A DNA stretch of 64,000 nucleotides from the NCBI RefSeq assembly GCF_000092425.1, contig NC_014221.1, positions 1,555,001 through 1,619,000 on the forward strand. The letters run 5' to 3'. How positions within the stretch are numbered: position 1 is the stretch's first letter; each line of letters begins with the position of its first letter. The notes beneath the pieces are model-generated. The model did no database searches, had not been told where the DNA came from, and saw nothing but the letters and a program-made list of their open reading frames with translations. The stretch is from Truepera radiovictrix DSM 17093 (GTDB lineage: Bacteria; Deinococcota; Deinococci; Deinococcales; Trueperaceae). This document shows, piece by piece, positions 41,781 to 50,978 of the stretch. The translations under genes and the position numbers were made by a program.

Positions 41781-42453
41781 GGCTGACGAGCCCCTCTTTA
41801 AGCGCGAAGAGCGCGGCTTGGGTGCGCGAAGCGAGGCCGAGCTTGGAGAGCAGCCGCGAGACGTGCGTTTTGACCGTCAGCTCGGAGAGCCCGAGCGCCG
41901 CGGCGATCTCCTTGTTCGACTCGCCGCGCCCGATGTGGCGCAGGATATCGGTTTCGCGCGCCGTCAGGGCCTCGCGCATGTCGCTCGTGCGCACGCTCCT
42001 TAGGAGGCGCTTGGCGGCCTCCGGGTGGAGCCGCACCTCGCCGCGCGCGGCGGCGTAGATCGCCTCGACGAGCCCCTCGGCGTCGGTATCTTTGAGCAAG
42101 TAGCCCGTCGCCCCCGCCTGCACCGCGCCCGCCACGAGGCGGTCCTCCAAAACGCTGGTGATCGCCAGCACTTCGACCTCGGGGTAGCGCGCTTTGATCT
42201 CGCGCGTCGCCGCGACCCCGTCTTTGACGGGCATCAGGAGGTCCATCAACACGACGAGTGGGCCGCCCCCCGCCGCCGTGAGCGCGGCGACCTGCTGCAG
42301 CGCCTCCTCGCCGTCGCGCGCCTCGCCGACGACGACGAGCCCGTCGTCGGGCTCCAGAAAAAACCGCAGCCCCTGGCGCACGACCGCGTGGTCGTCGACG
42401 AGCAGGATGCGGATCGCCGCTGACGGCACCTCCTGTGCTGCCTGCTGTTCCAT
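41773..42453 (-). CDS. NarL/LuxR-type response regulator
   Basis: 226 residues. Receiver domain with acidic pocket LVDDH (18-22), phospho-acceptor Asp71 in VLMDLLMP and Lys of LLKDTD near 122. C-terminal LuxR-type HTH: ALTARETDILRHIGRGESNKEIA, with SELTVKTHVSRLLSKL as recognition part (about 187-207). Partner of the downstream histidine kinase. The regulon cannot be told from the window; the adjacent stress protein and respiratory genes are candidates only by position. Confidence 0.94.
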   Translation of the reverse strand: MEQQAAQEVPSAAIRILLVDDHAVVRQGLRFFLEPDDGLVVVGEARDGEEALQQVAALTAAGGGPLVVLMDLLMPVKDGVAATREIKARYPEVEVLAITSVLEDRLVAGAVQAGATGYLLKDTDAEGLVEAIYAAARGEVRLHPEAAKRLLRSVRTSDMREALTARETDILRHIGRGESNKEIAAALGLSELTVKTHVSRLLSKLGLASRTQAALFALKEGLVSLE

Positions 42454-42459
42454 GGCTCT

Positions 42460-42465
42460 AGTCTA
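42460..42465 (-). promoter_or_regulatory. -10 element TAGACT of the leaderless two-component operon
   Basis: Minus-strand TAGACT ends 6 nt before ATG 42453; no ribosome site is present. Confidence 0.6.
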
Positions 42466-42518
42466 GGCTATGGGCGGCCGGGGTGCCGGTAAGGGGCCGA
42501 CGCGGCGAGCATACCGCT

Positions 42519-43433
42519 TTACGGGGCGCGGCGTCCCCGCTCCGCGCGCCCCTCCCGAACGGTTTGGAGGCTGCGGTTGACCACCAGGTGGGGTGTCGCC
42601 GAGGCGCGCAGCACCCGTTCGGTCACCGAGCCGAGCCCCAAGGGGCCGCGCGCGGTGAGGCCGCACGCCCCCATCACCGTCAGGTCGGCGCGGCGCTCGG
42701 CGGTGAGGATCGCCGCCCCCGCCTCCTCCTCGACGAGCGCTACCGCCGCGGTGACGCCCGCCGCTTCGGCGCGCCCGGCGGCGTGCGCCAACAGGGCCGC
42801 CGCGGCGGCCCGGTCGCGGGCCGCGGCAGCGGGCTCGAGCGCGTGGAGCAGCGTGACCCGAGCGCGCAGCGCCCGCGCCAGGGCGAGTCCTTGGGTCACG
42901 GCCGCCTCGCCGCAGGGACCGCCGTCGAGGGCGATGAGGAGGTGTCTCAACGCGGGCGCATCAAACTCGGCGTCGCAAGCGCCCGCTCGCATGTCGTCGG
43001 GCAAGCGCACCACCAAACAGGGGCCCTCGGCGCGGCGGAGCACCTCTTGGGTCGCCGAGCCCAGAAAAAAGCGGTCCAAGCCTAGGCGGCTGTGGCTCCC
43101 CAAGACCGTGAGGTCGTGCGCCGCCGCGGCCGCCAAGATGGCCCGCGCCGGCCGGTCGTCGTTTGGGAGCTGGGTGCGCACCCCGATCCCGGCGGCTTGT
43201 GCCCGCGCCGCGGCGGCGGCGAGCAGCGCCGCCCCCGCCCACTTCAGGTCGCTCGCCAGCTCGGGGGCGTAGGGCATCCCCGGTGGCAGGGCGTAAAGGC
43301 CCGCCATGGGGTCGACCACGACGTGTAGCAGCGTGAGCTCGGCGTGGCAGGCGCTAGCTAGCGCCAAGCCGTAGGGGAGGGTGTGCGCCGAGGCGGCGGA
43401 GCCGTCAAGCGGCATCAAGATGCGCTCGATCAT
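42519..43433 (-). CDS. Tandem universal stress protein
   Basis: 304 residues from ATG 43433, after AGGAGA. Two UspA domains. The first starts ILMPLDGSAAS at 5-15 and ends with the ATP loop LGSHSRLGLDRFFLGSATQEVLRRA near 120-143. The second starts LLIALDGGPCGEAA near 173 and ends VMGACGLTARGPLGLGSVTERVLR near 260-283. Both carry a Gly-x2-Gly-x9-Gly-Ser/Thr nucleotide motif. The tail is Arg-rich. Function is general stress tolerance. The open frame 200 nt upstream of this ATG was judged spurious. Confidence 0.9.
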   Translation of the reverse strand: MIERILMPLDGSAASAHTLPYGLALASACHAELTLLHVVVDPMAGLYALPPGMPYAPELASDLKWAGAALLAAAAARAQAAGIGVRTQLPNDDRPARAILAAAAAHDLTVLGSHSRLGLDRFFLGSATQEVLRRAEGPCLVVRLPDDMRAGACDAEFDAPALRHLLIALDGGPCGEAAVTQGLALARALRARVTLLHALEPAAAARDRAAAAALLAHAAGRAEAAGVTAAVALVEEEAGAAILTAERRADLTVMGACGLTARGPLGLGSVTERVLRASATPHLVVNRSLQTVREGRAERGRRAP

Positions 43434-43757
43434 GGGGTCTCCTGGAGAAGAGTCTGACGGCCGCGCGCGGCGGCGTCGGCCCCCAAGAGTGGGGTTGGGC
43501 CACCCACTTTCGGTGTAGGACCGCGCCCTGTGGGCTTTGCGCGCGTACGGCCTCCGGGCGTTGGCGAGGGGCTCTGCCGCGCGGCCGCCGCGCGCCCCGG
43601 CGACCGCCAAAAGAGGGTGCACCATCCCCCCCAAAAGAAAGTCGAGTCGGGGCGGTGGGCGCGGGATACTAAAAGCAGCTGCTTCGCTTACGGCCGAGGG
43701 CCGCGAAACGCACGCCGAGACGCCGGGTCAAGCCGATTCACGTATTGGAGGAGCGCT
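43434..43757. other. Divergent intergenic region, 324 bp, ba3 operon promoter region
   Basis: GATACT at 43665-43670 is a possible -10 for the oxidase operon, followed at once by the perfect palindrome AAGCAGCTGCTT (43673-43684) that could be an operator. GGAGGAG at 43747-43753 is the ribosome site for GTG 43758. No gene is seen. Confidence 0.45.
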
Positions 43758-43964
43758 GTGAACGAGTCACCCACCCCACCCGAGCCGGAGCGCCCGGTGA
43801 GCGAAGGGGCGCCGCAGGGCGCCCCCCCGCCGGAACCGCCTACCGCGCCCCCCCCCGAAGCGCCCGGTTCCCCCAGCGGGGCGGTCTTTATCACCACCTT
43901 TTTGCTCGTCGTGATCCTGCTGCTCTGGTTCGCGACCTTTTTCCTCAACGCGGCGCGGGGTTGA
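43758..43964 (+). CDS. cbaD: ba3-type cytochrome c oxidase subunit IIa
   Basis: 68 residues from GTG 43758. The first 38 are a Pro/Glu/Ala-rich tail. The last 30 form one membrane helix ending Phe-Phe-Leu-Asn-Ala-Ala-Arg-Gly, with the Gly-Ala-Val start and the Arg-Gly end of the 34-residue Thermus subunit IIa. Its place directly before subunits II and I fits. The cytosolic or periplasmic Pro-rich tail is an addition relative to the Thermus protein. The next gene begins 1 nt after the stop. Confidence 0.8.
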   Translation: MNESPTPPEPERPVSEGAPQGAPPPEPPTAPPPEAPGSPSGAVFITTFLLVVILLLWFATFFLNAARG

Positions 43965-43965
43965 C

Positions 43966-44997
43966 GTGGCCGAGTACCCCAACCCCGAACCCTACCGCGA
44001 CGCGCACCCCGGCGCGGCCCCCGATCCGCAGCGCGAAGCCCACGAGGAGCCGCACCACGACGCGACGCACGAGGCGATCGCCCGTTGGGAGCGCCGTTGG
44101 CTCAACGCCGCGGGGCTGCTGCTGGTGCTGTTTCTCGTGCTGATCGCCTACTCGCTCGCGACCGAGGGGGGACACATCGCGCAGCGCAGCGGGCGCGCGG
44201 CGCCCGATCAACTGACCGCGCTCGAGCTCTTCGCCAACCCCGGCGTCACGGTGACGAACCTGGGCGCGGGGCGGCCGCCCGAGGTGCAAGTCAGCGTGGT
44301 CGCGCAGTCGTACGCCTTTAACCCCTCCGAGATCCTCTTGCCGGTGGGCGCCGTGGCCACCTTTTACCTGACCTCCCGCGACACCCAGCACGGTTTTCAG
44401 GTCGAGGGGACCAACATCAACGTGCAGCTCATCCCCGGGGAGATCTCGCGCTTTACCTACACCTTCCGCGACGCCGGCGTCTACCGCGTGACCTGCAACG
44501 AGTACTGCGGCATCGGCCACCACAACATGCTCGGCACCATCCGCGTGCTCTACCCCGAACAGCTCGCCGCCGCGCAGGACCCCGCGGGGGCGCAGGAGGC
44601 CGCTCTGGCGATCGGCGAGGGGGTCTACGCGGCCAACTGCGCGGGCTGCCACGGCGCCTCTGGTGAGGGCGTCGCCGGCGCCTTTCCGCCCCTTGCCGAC
44701 GGGCACGCCGCCGCGCTCGCCGCGGCCGATCGCAACTACCTCCCCAACGTGCTGCTCTACGGCCTCGCGGGCCCGATCACCGTCCGCGGAACCGTCTACA
44801 ACGGCCAGATGCCCGCCTGGTCGGCCTTGTCGGACGAGGAGATCGCCGAGACCATCAACTACCTCCTCGCCTCGTGGGGGAACGCCGAGGCGCAGCCGGG
44901 GGACCCGTACACCGCCGACGAGATCGCCGCGGCCCGCGCGACCCCGCGCTCGCCGCAGGAAGTGCACGCCGAGCGCCACGCGCTGGCGCTCGAGTAG
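43966..44997 (+). CDS. cbaB: ba3-type cytochrome c oxidase subunit II fused to cytochrome c
   Basis: 343 residues from GTG 43966. A His/Glu-rich cytosolic start, one membrane anchor (47-64), then the cupredoxin CuA domain. CuA ligands: His142, Cys177, Cys181, His185, Met188 (Cys-Asn-Glu-Tyr-Cys-Gly-Ile-Gly-His-His-Asn-Met). Residues 215-303 form a class I cytochrome c with Cys225-Ala-Gly-Cys228-His229 and the axial Met282 in NGQMPAW. The Thermus ba3 subunit II lacks this cytochrome, so electrons may pass inside one chain as in caa3 enzymes. Confidence 0.94.
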   Translation: MAEYPNPEPYRDAHPGAAPDPQREAHEEPHHDATHEAIARWERRWLNAAGLLLVLFLVLIAYSLATEGGHIAQRSGRAAPDQLTALELFANPGVTVTNLGAGRPPEVQVSVVAQSYAFNPSEILLPVGAVATFYLTSRDTQHGFQVEGTNINVQLIPGEISRFTYTFRDAGVYRVTCNEYCGIGHHNMLGTIRVLYPEQLAAAQDPAGAQEAALAIGEGVYAANCAGCHGASGEGVAGAFPPLADGHAAALAAADRNYLPNVLLYGLAGPITVRGTVYNGQMPAWSALSDEEIAETINYLLASWGNAEAQPGDPYTADEIAAARATPRSPQEVHAERHALALE

Positions 44998-45015
44998 CCT
45001 CGGAAAGGACCGTCT

Positions 45016-46695
45016 ATGGCCGTTAGCACCGCCGCTCTGCCGCACGCCGCCACCGCGCACCCCGAAAAACGGGTGACGCTCGCCTTTCTGTTGACGGGGC
45101 TTCTGGCGCTCCTCGTGGGGGCGCTGTTGGGCCCCTTCCAGGCGCTCAACTACGCCGGCATCAACCTTTACGACGCGCTCCCCTTTCTGCGCTCGTACTA
45201 CCAGGGTCTGACGCTGCACGGGGTTTTAAACGCCTTCGTCTTCACCACCTTTTTTATCAGCGGCATCCTGCTCTACCTGCCCGCGCGCGAGCTCGACCTG
45301 CGCCCGGACATGACGCTCGCCTGGGGGTCGTACGTGACGATGCTCCTCGGCCTCGTCTTGGCCGCTTGGGCGGTTTTAAGCAACACCTCGACGGTGCTCT
45401 ACACCTTCTACCCCCCCCTGCAGGGGCACTGGGCGTTCTATTTGGGGCTCACGCTGGTGGTCTTGGCGAGCACCGCGGTGGGCTTTGAGACCATCCGCCT
45501 GCGGGCGCGCTGGAAGCGCCAAAACCCCGACAAGGTGACGCCGCTGGTGACCTACATGAGCGTGGTGACCTGGCTCATGTGGTGGCTGGCGACGACCGGC
45601 ATCGTGCTCGAGATGGTGTTTTTGCTGCTGCCATGGTCGTTTGGGTTGATCGGCGGCGTCGACCCCGAACTCGCCCGCACGCTCTTCTGGTGGACGGGTC
45701 ACCCCATCGTCTACTTCTGGGTGCTGCCGGCTTACGTCTCGTGGTACGCCCTGCTGCCCCGCCAAGCGGGGGGGGAGCTGGTGTCGGACTCGTTGGCACG
45801 GCTTGCGTTCATCATGTTTCTGCTCTTTTCGGTGCCTGTGGGCTTTCACCACCAGTTCACCGACCCCGGCGTGCCGGCGCCCTGGAAGATCACCCACTCC
45901 CTGCTGACCATGATGGTCGGTATCCCGAGCCTGCTCACCGCCTTTACCGTCGGCGCCTCTTTGGAGCTCGGCGGTCGGCGCCGCGGGGGGCGCGGGGTGC
46001 TCGGTTGGATCCCCAAGCTGCCCTGGCGCGACCCGTCGTTTACGGCGCAGGTTCTGGCCATGGTCTCGTTTATCTTCGGCGGCGCCGGCGGCATCGTGCT
46101 GGCTTCGTTCAACCTCAACATCTTGCTGCACAACACCGCCTGGGTGCCGGGGCACTTTCACATCACCGTCGGCACCGCGACCACGCTGACGTTTTTGGGG
46201 CTCACCTTCTGGCTCGTCCCGCACCTCACCAAAAAGCCGCTCTTCGCCCCACGCATGGCGCTCGCCTCGGCGTGGGCGTGGTTCGGTGGGATGATGATCT
46301 TCGCCTTTGGGATGCACTGGCAGGGCTACCTGGCGGTCCCGCGCCGCGCGCAGATCAGCGCCCTCACCGGCAACTGGGAGGGGGCGTACGCGAACGCCGC
46401 GGTGCCGATGTTCTTTACCGGTCTTAGCGGCGTGGTGCTGCTCACGGCCGTGCTGCTCTACTTCACGGTGCTGTTCGGCACCCTCTTCTCGCGCCGCAAG
46501 CTTCCCGACGGCGAGGTGCCGGCGATCCCATTTTCGCGCACCGTCGCCCTGCGCAGCGAGGGGGTGCTGCGGGTGATGGACACCCTGCGCGCCTGGTTCG
46601 CGTTGGCGGTGCTGCTGGTGATCGTCGCCTACGGCCCGACGGTCATCTCGATGTGGCTCGACCAGCTCCCGGTGCCGGGCGTGCGGTACTGGTAG
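45016..46695 (+). CDS. cbaA: ba3-type cytochrome c oxidase subunit I
   Basis: 559 residues; GGAAAGGA upstream. Haem-copper oxidase of the B type that reduces O2 to water and pumps protons. About 13 membrane segments. Low-spin haem His68 in [10 protein letters not shown]. CuB His and cross-linked Tyr in [13 protein letters not shown] near 233. The other CuB ligands are in [10 protein letters not shown] near 282. Haem a3 and b histidines are in [10 protein letters not shown] near 384. The spacing GHPIVYFW is that of ba3 (His-Pro-x-x-Tyr). Followed by a small membrane protein gene after 9 nt. Confidence 0.96.
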   Translation: MAVSTAALPHAATAHPEKRVTLAFLLTGLLALLVGALLGPFQALNYAGINLYDALPFLRSYYQGLTLHGVLNAFVFTTFFISGILLYLPARELDLRPDMTLAWGSYVTMLLGLVLAAWAVLSNTSTVLYTFYPPLQGHWAFYLGLTLVVLASTAVGFETIRLRARWKRQNPDKVTPLVTYMSVVTWLMWWLATTGIVLEMVFLLLPWSFGLIGGVDPELARTLFWWTGHPIVYFWVLPAYVSWYALLPRQAGGELVSDSLARLAFIMFLLFSVPVGFHHQFTDPGVPAPWKITHSLLTMMVGIPSLLTAFTVGASLELGGRRRGGRGVLGWIPKLPWRDPSFTAQVLAMVSFIFGGAGGIVLASFNLNILLHNTAWVPGHFHITVGTATTLTFLGLTFWLVPHLTKKPLFAPRMALASAWAWFGGMMIFAFGMHWQGYLAVPRRAQISALTGNWEGAYANAAVPMFFTGLSGVVLLTAVLLYFTVLFGTLFSRRKLPDGEVPAIPFSRTVALRSEGVLRVMDTLRAWFALAVLLVIVAYGPTVISMWLDQLPVPGVRYW

Positions 46696-46704
46696 GAGGG
46701 GGCT

Positions 46705-47199
46705 ATGGGGTTCTTTTTCGCCGCGCTCGTCGCGGGGCTTCTGGCCACCGGGGTGATGGTCGTCGCGCTCTACCTGCCAGTTCTCTGGGGTGGGCTCCAC
46801 TACGACACCCTGGGGGGGCTCGGGGCGATGGTGCTGCGGCGCGTCGACGCCCGCGCCCGCGTCGTCGGCGCCGTGCTGCTCGCCCTCGGGGGGGTGGCGT
46901 TCGCCCTCTTTTACGGTTGGTTCGTGCAGATGTTTCTCTTCGGCCCCTTCCCGGCGCCCCAGTACCTGCTCTTCGCAGTGCCGCAGCTCAACCTGTTTTT
47001 CCCCATCTTCGGGTTTGTCGCGGGGTTTTGTCACGGCATCTTTATCGGCATCATCACCACCTTCGTCGTGGTCGACTACCATCCGGTCCCCTCGTACCGC
47101 GAGGTGTTCCCGCTGTTGGTGTCGTTTATCGTCGGCCACACGGTCTACGGGGTGGTGGTGACCTCCTTTCTCAGCCTCTTTCTGCGCCTCGTCGGCTAA
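46705..47199 (+). CDS. Hypothetical 4-TM membrane protein of the ba3 operon
   Basis: 164 residues, preceded by AGGAGG. Four predicted membrane segments (about 2-27, 50-75, 88-118, 135-160). The third contains a single His, Cys-His-Gly, and a Gly-rich turn. I do not recognise a family. It follows subunit I by 9 nt, so an assembly role or an additional subunit is a fair guess. Its stop codon is embedded in the -10 element of the next gene, which ends the operon here. Confidence 0.72.
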   Translation: MGFFFAALVAGLLATGVMVVALYLPVLWGGLHYDTLGGLGAMVLRRVDARARVVGAVLLALGGVAFALFYGWFVQMFLFGPFPAPQYLLFAVPQLNLFFPIFGFVAGFCHGIFIGIITTFVVVDYHPVPSYREVFPLLVSFIVGHTVYGVVVTSFLSLFLRLVG

Positions 47200-47202
47200 G
47201 GT
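47197..47202 (+). promoter_or_regulatory. -10 element TAAGGT of the leaderless D-LDH gene
   Basis: TAAGGT overlaps the stop of the previous gene and ends 6 nt before ATG 47209. Confidence 0.5.
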
Positions 47203-47208
47203 AGCCCT

Positions 47209-48207
47209 ATGGACCTCGCCATCTTTAGCACCAAGCCTTACGACCGCCGCTTTTTCGAGGCCGCCAACGCCGAGCACGGCCACGGGCTGCACTTTTTTGA
47301 GCCCCGCTTAACGCCGGAGACCGCTTCGCTCGCCGCCGGGTTTACGGGCGTGTGCGCTTTTGTCAACGACGTCTTAAGCGCGCCCGTCTTGCGCGAACTG
47401 GCCGCGGGCGGCACGAAGCTCATCGCGCTGCGCTCGGCGGGCTTTAACCACGTCGACTTGGGCGCGGCGCAGGAGCTGGGCCTCACCGTCGCCCGCGTGC
47501 CCGCCTACTCGCCTTACGCCGTCGCCGAGCACGCGCTCGCTCTTATCCTCACCCTCAACCGCAAAACCCACCGCGCCTTTAACCGGGTGCGTGAGGGCAA
47601 CTTCGCCCTCGACGGGCTTTTGGGTTTTGACCTGCACGGCAAAACGGTCGGGGTGGTCGGCACCGGCAAGATCGGCCTCATCTTCGCGCGGATCGCCGCG
47701 GGGTTTGGCTGCGAGGTGCTCGCCTACGACCCCTACCCGAACCCCGAGGCGCGCGCCCGCTACGTCCCCCTCCCCGAGCTTTTGGGGGCCGCGGACATCG
47801 TCTCGCTCCACTGCCCGCTCACCCCCGAGACGTACCACCTCATCGGCAAAGAGGCGGTCGCGCAGATGAAACCGGGGGCGATGCTGATCAACACGAGCCG
47901 CGGCGCGTTGGTCGACACGCGGGCGGTGATCCATGGGCTCAAGTCGGGGCAGATCGGCGCGCTCGGTCTAGACGTCTACGAGGAGGAGGCCGACCTCTTT
48001 TTCGAGGACCTCTCCGACCGGGTCATCCAAGACGACGTCTTTACCCGCCTGCTGACGTTTCCCAACGTGCTGATCACCGGCCACCAGGGGTTTTTCACCG
48101 TCGAGGCGCTTGACAACATCGCCCACACGACGCTGCGCAACGTCACTGCCTTTGAGACGGGGGCGGGCGAGCTGCACCGCGTCGCCGTCGACACCGCGCA
48201 CGCGTAA
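47209..48207 (+). CDS. ldhA: D-lactate dehydrogenase (D-2-hydroxyacid dehydrogenase family)
   Basis: 332 residues. NAD-linked reduction of pyruvate to D-lactate or its reverse. Catalytic Arg in [14 protein letters not shown] near 73, NAD motif [14 protein letters not shown] near 147 with the dinucleotide Gly pattern, Asp of LAYDPYPN near 172, [11 protein letters not shown] near 226, catalytic Glu near 255 in [10 protein letters not shown] and His in ITGHQGFFT near 292. The Tyr-Asp-Pro-Tyr and Gly-His-Gln-x-Phe-Phe features match LdhA-type D-LDH. It pairs with the lactate permease 3 nt downstream. Confidence 0.93.
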   Translation: MDLAIFSTKPYDRRFFEAANAEHGHGLHFFEPRLTPETASLAAGFTGVCAFVNDVLSAPVLRELAAGGTKLIALRSAGFNHVDLGAAQELGLTVARVPAYSPYAVAEHALALILTLNRKTHRAFNRVREGNFALDGLLGFDLHGKTVGVVGTGKIGLIFARIAAGFGCEVLAYDPYPNPEARARYVPLPELLGAADIVSLHCPLTPETYHLIGKEAVAQMKPGAMLINTSRGALVDTRAVIHGLKSGQIGALGLDVYEEEADLFFEDLSDRVIQDDVFTRLLTFPNVLITGHQGFFTVEALDNIAHTTLRNVTAFETGAGELHRVAVDTAHA

Positions 48208-48210
48208 CCG

Positions 48211-49716
48211 GTGGCGCTTGTTGCAGCGCTCCCCATCGCGCTCATCCTCGTCCTCATGCTCGGGTTGCGGGCCTCGGCGGCGCGCGCCGGGGTGCTGGGG
48301 TGCGCGGTGGCCTTCGCGGTGGCCTACCTGGCTTTCGGTTACGGCACCGAGCGCGTCCCTTTGGGCGTGGTGACGGCCACCCTCGGGGTGTTCGCCGAGG
48401 CGCTCTTTGCCACCGCGACGATTTTGTGGATCATCCTGCCGGCCCTTTGCATCCACAACCTCCAGCTCCGCACGGCCCAGGTCGAGGTGCTGCAGCGCGC
48501 GCTCGCGGGGCTCTCCGGCGACCCGCGCGTAACGGCGCTCTTAGTAGCCTGGTTTTTCGTCCTCTTCGTCGAGGGGGCGGCGGGGTTCGGCACCTCGGTG
48601 GCGCTCGCCGCCCCCTTTTTGGTGGCCGCCGGCTTCGGCCGCGTGCAGGCGGTCGTCATCGCGCTCGTCGGGCACGCCGTCGGGGTGTCGTTCGGGGCGG
48701 TCGGTACGCCGATCGTCCCGCAGGCGGCGGCGACCCCCTACAGCGCCCAGGAGCTCGCCGCCGCCACCGGGGTCTACCACGCGCTCGTCGGGTGGGTGAT
48801 CCCGCTCCTCATGATGGTGCTCACCACCCGCGCGCTCCCCGAGGGCGGCGCCAACGGCACCAAGGGCGGCATCTGGGGGTGGACGCTGCTGGCGGCCGCG
48901 CTCTTTTTGCTCCCCTACACCCTCCTGTCGCGCTTCGTCGGCCCGGAGCTGCCGACGTTGGGCGGGGCGCTCTTCGGCGGCGCCGCGTTCGTCGGCGTCC
49001 TGCGGGTGCGGCGCCCCTCGCCGCCGGGCGCCCTGCCGGCGGGGCTCGCGCGCGCCGGGGCGCCCTACCTGGTGCTGGTCGCGGCGGTGCTCGTCACGCG
49101 GCTCGTGCCGCCCCTCCGGGCGGCCCTCACCAGCCTCGAGCTGAGCTGGAGCTTCGGCCCCTTCGCGGGGAGCGTGCAGCCGCTGTATCACCCCGGCACG
49201 ATGCTCTTTATCGGTTTCGCCTTGGGGGCGGCGCTGCAGCGCGCACCCCGCGAGGCGCTCCGGGGGGCGGTCTCAGACGCCCTGGGGCGGCTCGCCCCGG
49301 TCGCGGTGGCGCTCGTCGCGATGCTCGCGCTTTCGCGCGTGATGGTCCACGCGGAGATGATTGGCGCCCTCGCGCTCGCCGCGGCGGGGATCGCTGGCCC
49401 CCTCTGGCCGCTTCTAGCCCCCTTCGTGGGGGTGCTGGGCACCTTCGTCACGGGGTCGGCGACGGCGTCGAACATCCTGTTTACCGACTTTCAGCGGGCG
49501 ACGGCGCTCGCGTTAGAGCTGCCGGCGCTGCCGCTACTCGGCGCGCAGGGCTTTGGCGCGGCGGTCGGCAACATCGTCTGTCCGCACAACATCATCGCCG
49601 CGGGGGCGACCGTGGCGCTCGTCGGGCGCGAGGGGGAGGTGCTCGCCCGGACGCTCTGGGTGGGTCTACTCTACGCCCTGCTGGGGGGGCTGCTGGCGCT
49701 GTTCGTCTTTACGTGA
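48211..49716 (+). CDS. Lactate permease (LctP family)
   Basis: 501 residues from GTG 48211, 3 nt after the D-LDH stop. About 12-13 membrane helices. LctP hallmarks: FVEGAAGFGTSVALAAPFLVAAGF near 115, GHAVGVSFGAVGTPI near 150, and GTFVTGSATASNILFTDFQ near 410 with GAAVGNIVCPHNIIAAGATV near 455. It imports D- or L-lactate or glycolate with protons. With D-LDH and the oxidase it suggests lactate use or exchange. It is somewhat shorter than the 550-residue enterobacterial protein. Confidence 0.93.
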   Translation: MALVAALPIALILVLMLGLRASAARAGVLGCAVAFAVAYLAFGYGTERVPLGVVTATLGVFAEALFATATILWIILPALCIHNLQLRTAQVEVLQRALAGLSGDPRVTALLVAWFFVLFVEGAAGFGTSVALAAPFLVAAGFGRVQAVVIALVGHAVGVSFGAVGTPIVPQAAATPYSAQELAAATGVYHALVGWVIPLLMMVLTTRALPEGGANGTKGGIWGWTLLAAALFLLPYTLLSRFVGPELPTLGGALFGGAAFVGVLRVRRPSPPGALPAGLARAGAPYLVLVAAVLVTRLVPPLRAALTSLELSWSFGPFAGSVQPLYHPGTMLFIGFALGAALQRAPREALRGAVSDALGRLAPVAVALVAMLALSRVMVHAEMIGALALAAAGIAGPLWPLLAPFVGVLGTFVTGSATASNILFTDFQRATALALELPALPLLGAQGFGAAVGNIVCPHNIIAAGATVALVGREGEVLARTLWVGLLYALLGGLLALFVFT

Positions 49717-49725
49717 GCGCGGCCC

Positions 49726-49767
49726 GTGGCGCGTGGCCCGTAGCGTGTGGGGCGGGTAGCGTGGGCC
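49726..49767. repeat. Heptamer array, copy D (left-arm form only)
   Basis: Six 7-bp units in register (GTGGCGC, GTGGCCC, GTAGCGT, GTGGGGC, GGGTAGC, GTGGGCC), starting 9 nt after the permease stop codon. The complementary arm seen in other copies is missing. Confidence 0.7.
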
Positions 49768-49799
49768 GCCCTGAGTGTGTGGCGCGCGCGCCTTGCAGC

Positions 49800-49811
49800 G
49801 CCCTTAAGGGC
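49800..49811. promoter_or_regulatory. Perfect palindrome GCCCTTAAGGGC upstream of the SOD gene
   Basis: A 12-bp perfect palindrome 54 nt before ATG 49866; a possible operator for the superoxide dismutase gene. A weak -10 (CTATCG) lies just downstream. Confidence 0.4.
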
Positions 49812-49865
49812 CGACTATCGTGGTAAGGAGCGCCGCCCCCGCGGAGCCGGACGGGAGGGAGACCT

Positions 49866-50690
49866 ATGAAGCTACCTACGACGCGCGCCGAAACCTTGAC
49901 CGGCGCCCTGCACCGCCGGGTGAGCCGCCGAGGGGTGCTGAAACTCGGCGCGCTCGCCCTCGTGGCCCAGAGCTTCGGTTGGGGGGCGGCCGCGCCGGGG
50001 CGCCCCGCGGCGCCCAGCCTGAGCGACCTCGACGCCGAGCTCGGCGTCTACCCCTTTGCGCTCCCCGAGCTGCCCTACCCCTACGACGCGCTGGCGCCCG
50101 CTATCGACGCCGAGACCATGCGGCTGCACCACGAGGCGCACCACCGGAGCTACGTCGAGCGCCTTAACGCGGCGCTCGCCGACGTGCCGGAGTTTCACGG
50201 GCTGCCCTTTTCACGGCTCCTCATCGACCTCACCGCCCTGCCGACGGCGCTCGGGACGGCCGTGCGCAACCACGGCGGCGGGCACCTCAACCACACGCTC
50301 TGGTGGGGTTGGCTCGAGCCCGGCGGCCCTGCAGCGCCGCCGAGCGCCCTGCGGCGCGCGCTCGAGGGGGCGTTCGGCTCCACCGAGAGCTTCCGGGAGC
50401 GCCTCTTGGGGGCGGCGGCGGCGCACTTCGGCTCCGGTTGGGCGTGGCTCGTCCTCGACGCTGCGGGGCGTCTGCGGGTGCGCACCACGCGCAACCAGGA
50501 CAGCCCCGTGATGGACGGCGAGCTGCCCGTGCTCGGCGTCGACGTCTGGGAGCACGCCTACTACCTCACCTACCGCAACCGGCGCGGCGAATACCTCGAG
50601 AACTTGTGGCGCCTCGTCAACTGGGACGCGGTCGCGCGCGCCTACGAGCGGGCGGAGGCGGCCTCCAAAGCGCGCGGCTGGGTTGGCTAG
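49866..50690 (+). CDS. Exported Fe/Mn superoxide dismutase
   Basis: 274 residues; GGAGGGAGA upstream. A twin-arginine signal peptide of about 45 residues (Val-Ser-Arg-Arg-Gly-Val-Leu-Lys, then a hydrophobic stretch ending near Ala-Ala-Ala-Pro). The SOD fold follows: Pro-Tyr-Pro-Tyr-Asp-Ala-Leu-Ala-Pro-Ala-Ile near 69, first His in MRLHHEAHHRSYVERL, second His in NHGGGHLNHTLWWGWL, and Asp/His in GVDVWEHAYYLTYRN near 233. Tat export would put the folded, metal-loaded enzyme outside the cytosol. The rhodanese gene follows 6 nt later. Confidence 0.92.
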   Translation: MKLPTTRAETLTGALHRRVSRRGVLKLGALALVAQSFGWGAAAPGRPAAPSLSDLDAELGVYPFALPELPYPYDALAPAIDAETMRLHHEAHHRSYVERLNAALADVPEFHGLPFSRLLIDLTALPTALGTAVRNHGGGHLNHTLWWGWLEPGGPAAPPSALRRALEGAFGSTESFRERLLGAAAAHFGSGWAWLVLDAAGRLRVRTTRNQDSPVMDGELPVLGVDVWEHAYYLTYRNRRGEYLENLWRLVNWDAVARAYERAEAASKARGWVG

Positions 50691-50696
50691 CGCCGC

Positions 50697-50978
50697 GTGC
50701 GCGCGGTGACGCTGGAGGCGCTGCTGGCGGCGGCGGAGGCGGGGGCGGCGGTCTTCGACCTGCGCCCCGCGCCGTCCCACCTAGCGGGCGCCGTCCCCTT
50801 GAGCCTCGAGGCGCTGCAGAGAGGCGCGCTGCCCGACCTGCCCCCGGAGACCCCCGTGTACCTCGTCTGCGCGCGGGGTCAGGTCTCGGAGCTCGCGGGG
50901 CTCTACCTCGAGGCGGCCGGGTTTACAAACGTGCACCACCTCGTGGGCGGCCTGCGGGCGTGGGTGGGGCGCGATTGA
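50697..50978 (+). CDS. Single-domain rhodanese-like sulfurtransferase
   Basis: 93 residues from GTG 50697. Single rhodanese domain: opening AVFDLRPAPSHLAGAVPL (residues 18-35), active-site loop VCARGQVSELA near 57 with Cys58, and HLVGGLRAWVGRD at the end. The loop length CARGQVS is that of small PspE/GlpE-like enzymes that transfer sulfane sulfur. Probably cotranscribed with the SOD gene. Its stop codon overlaps the -35 element of the purine operon. Confidence 0.88.
   Translation: MRAVTLEALLAAAEAGAAVFDLRPAPSHLAGAVPLSLEALQRGALPDLPPETPVYLVCARGQVSELAGLYLEAAGFTNVHHLVGGLRAWVGRD

Noticed and set aside
45376-47292. 638-residue minus-strand frame
   Set aside because: It covers ba3 subunit I and its neighbour in antisense; composition is His/Arg/Pro-rich as expected of a shadow in GC-rich DNA.
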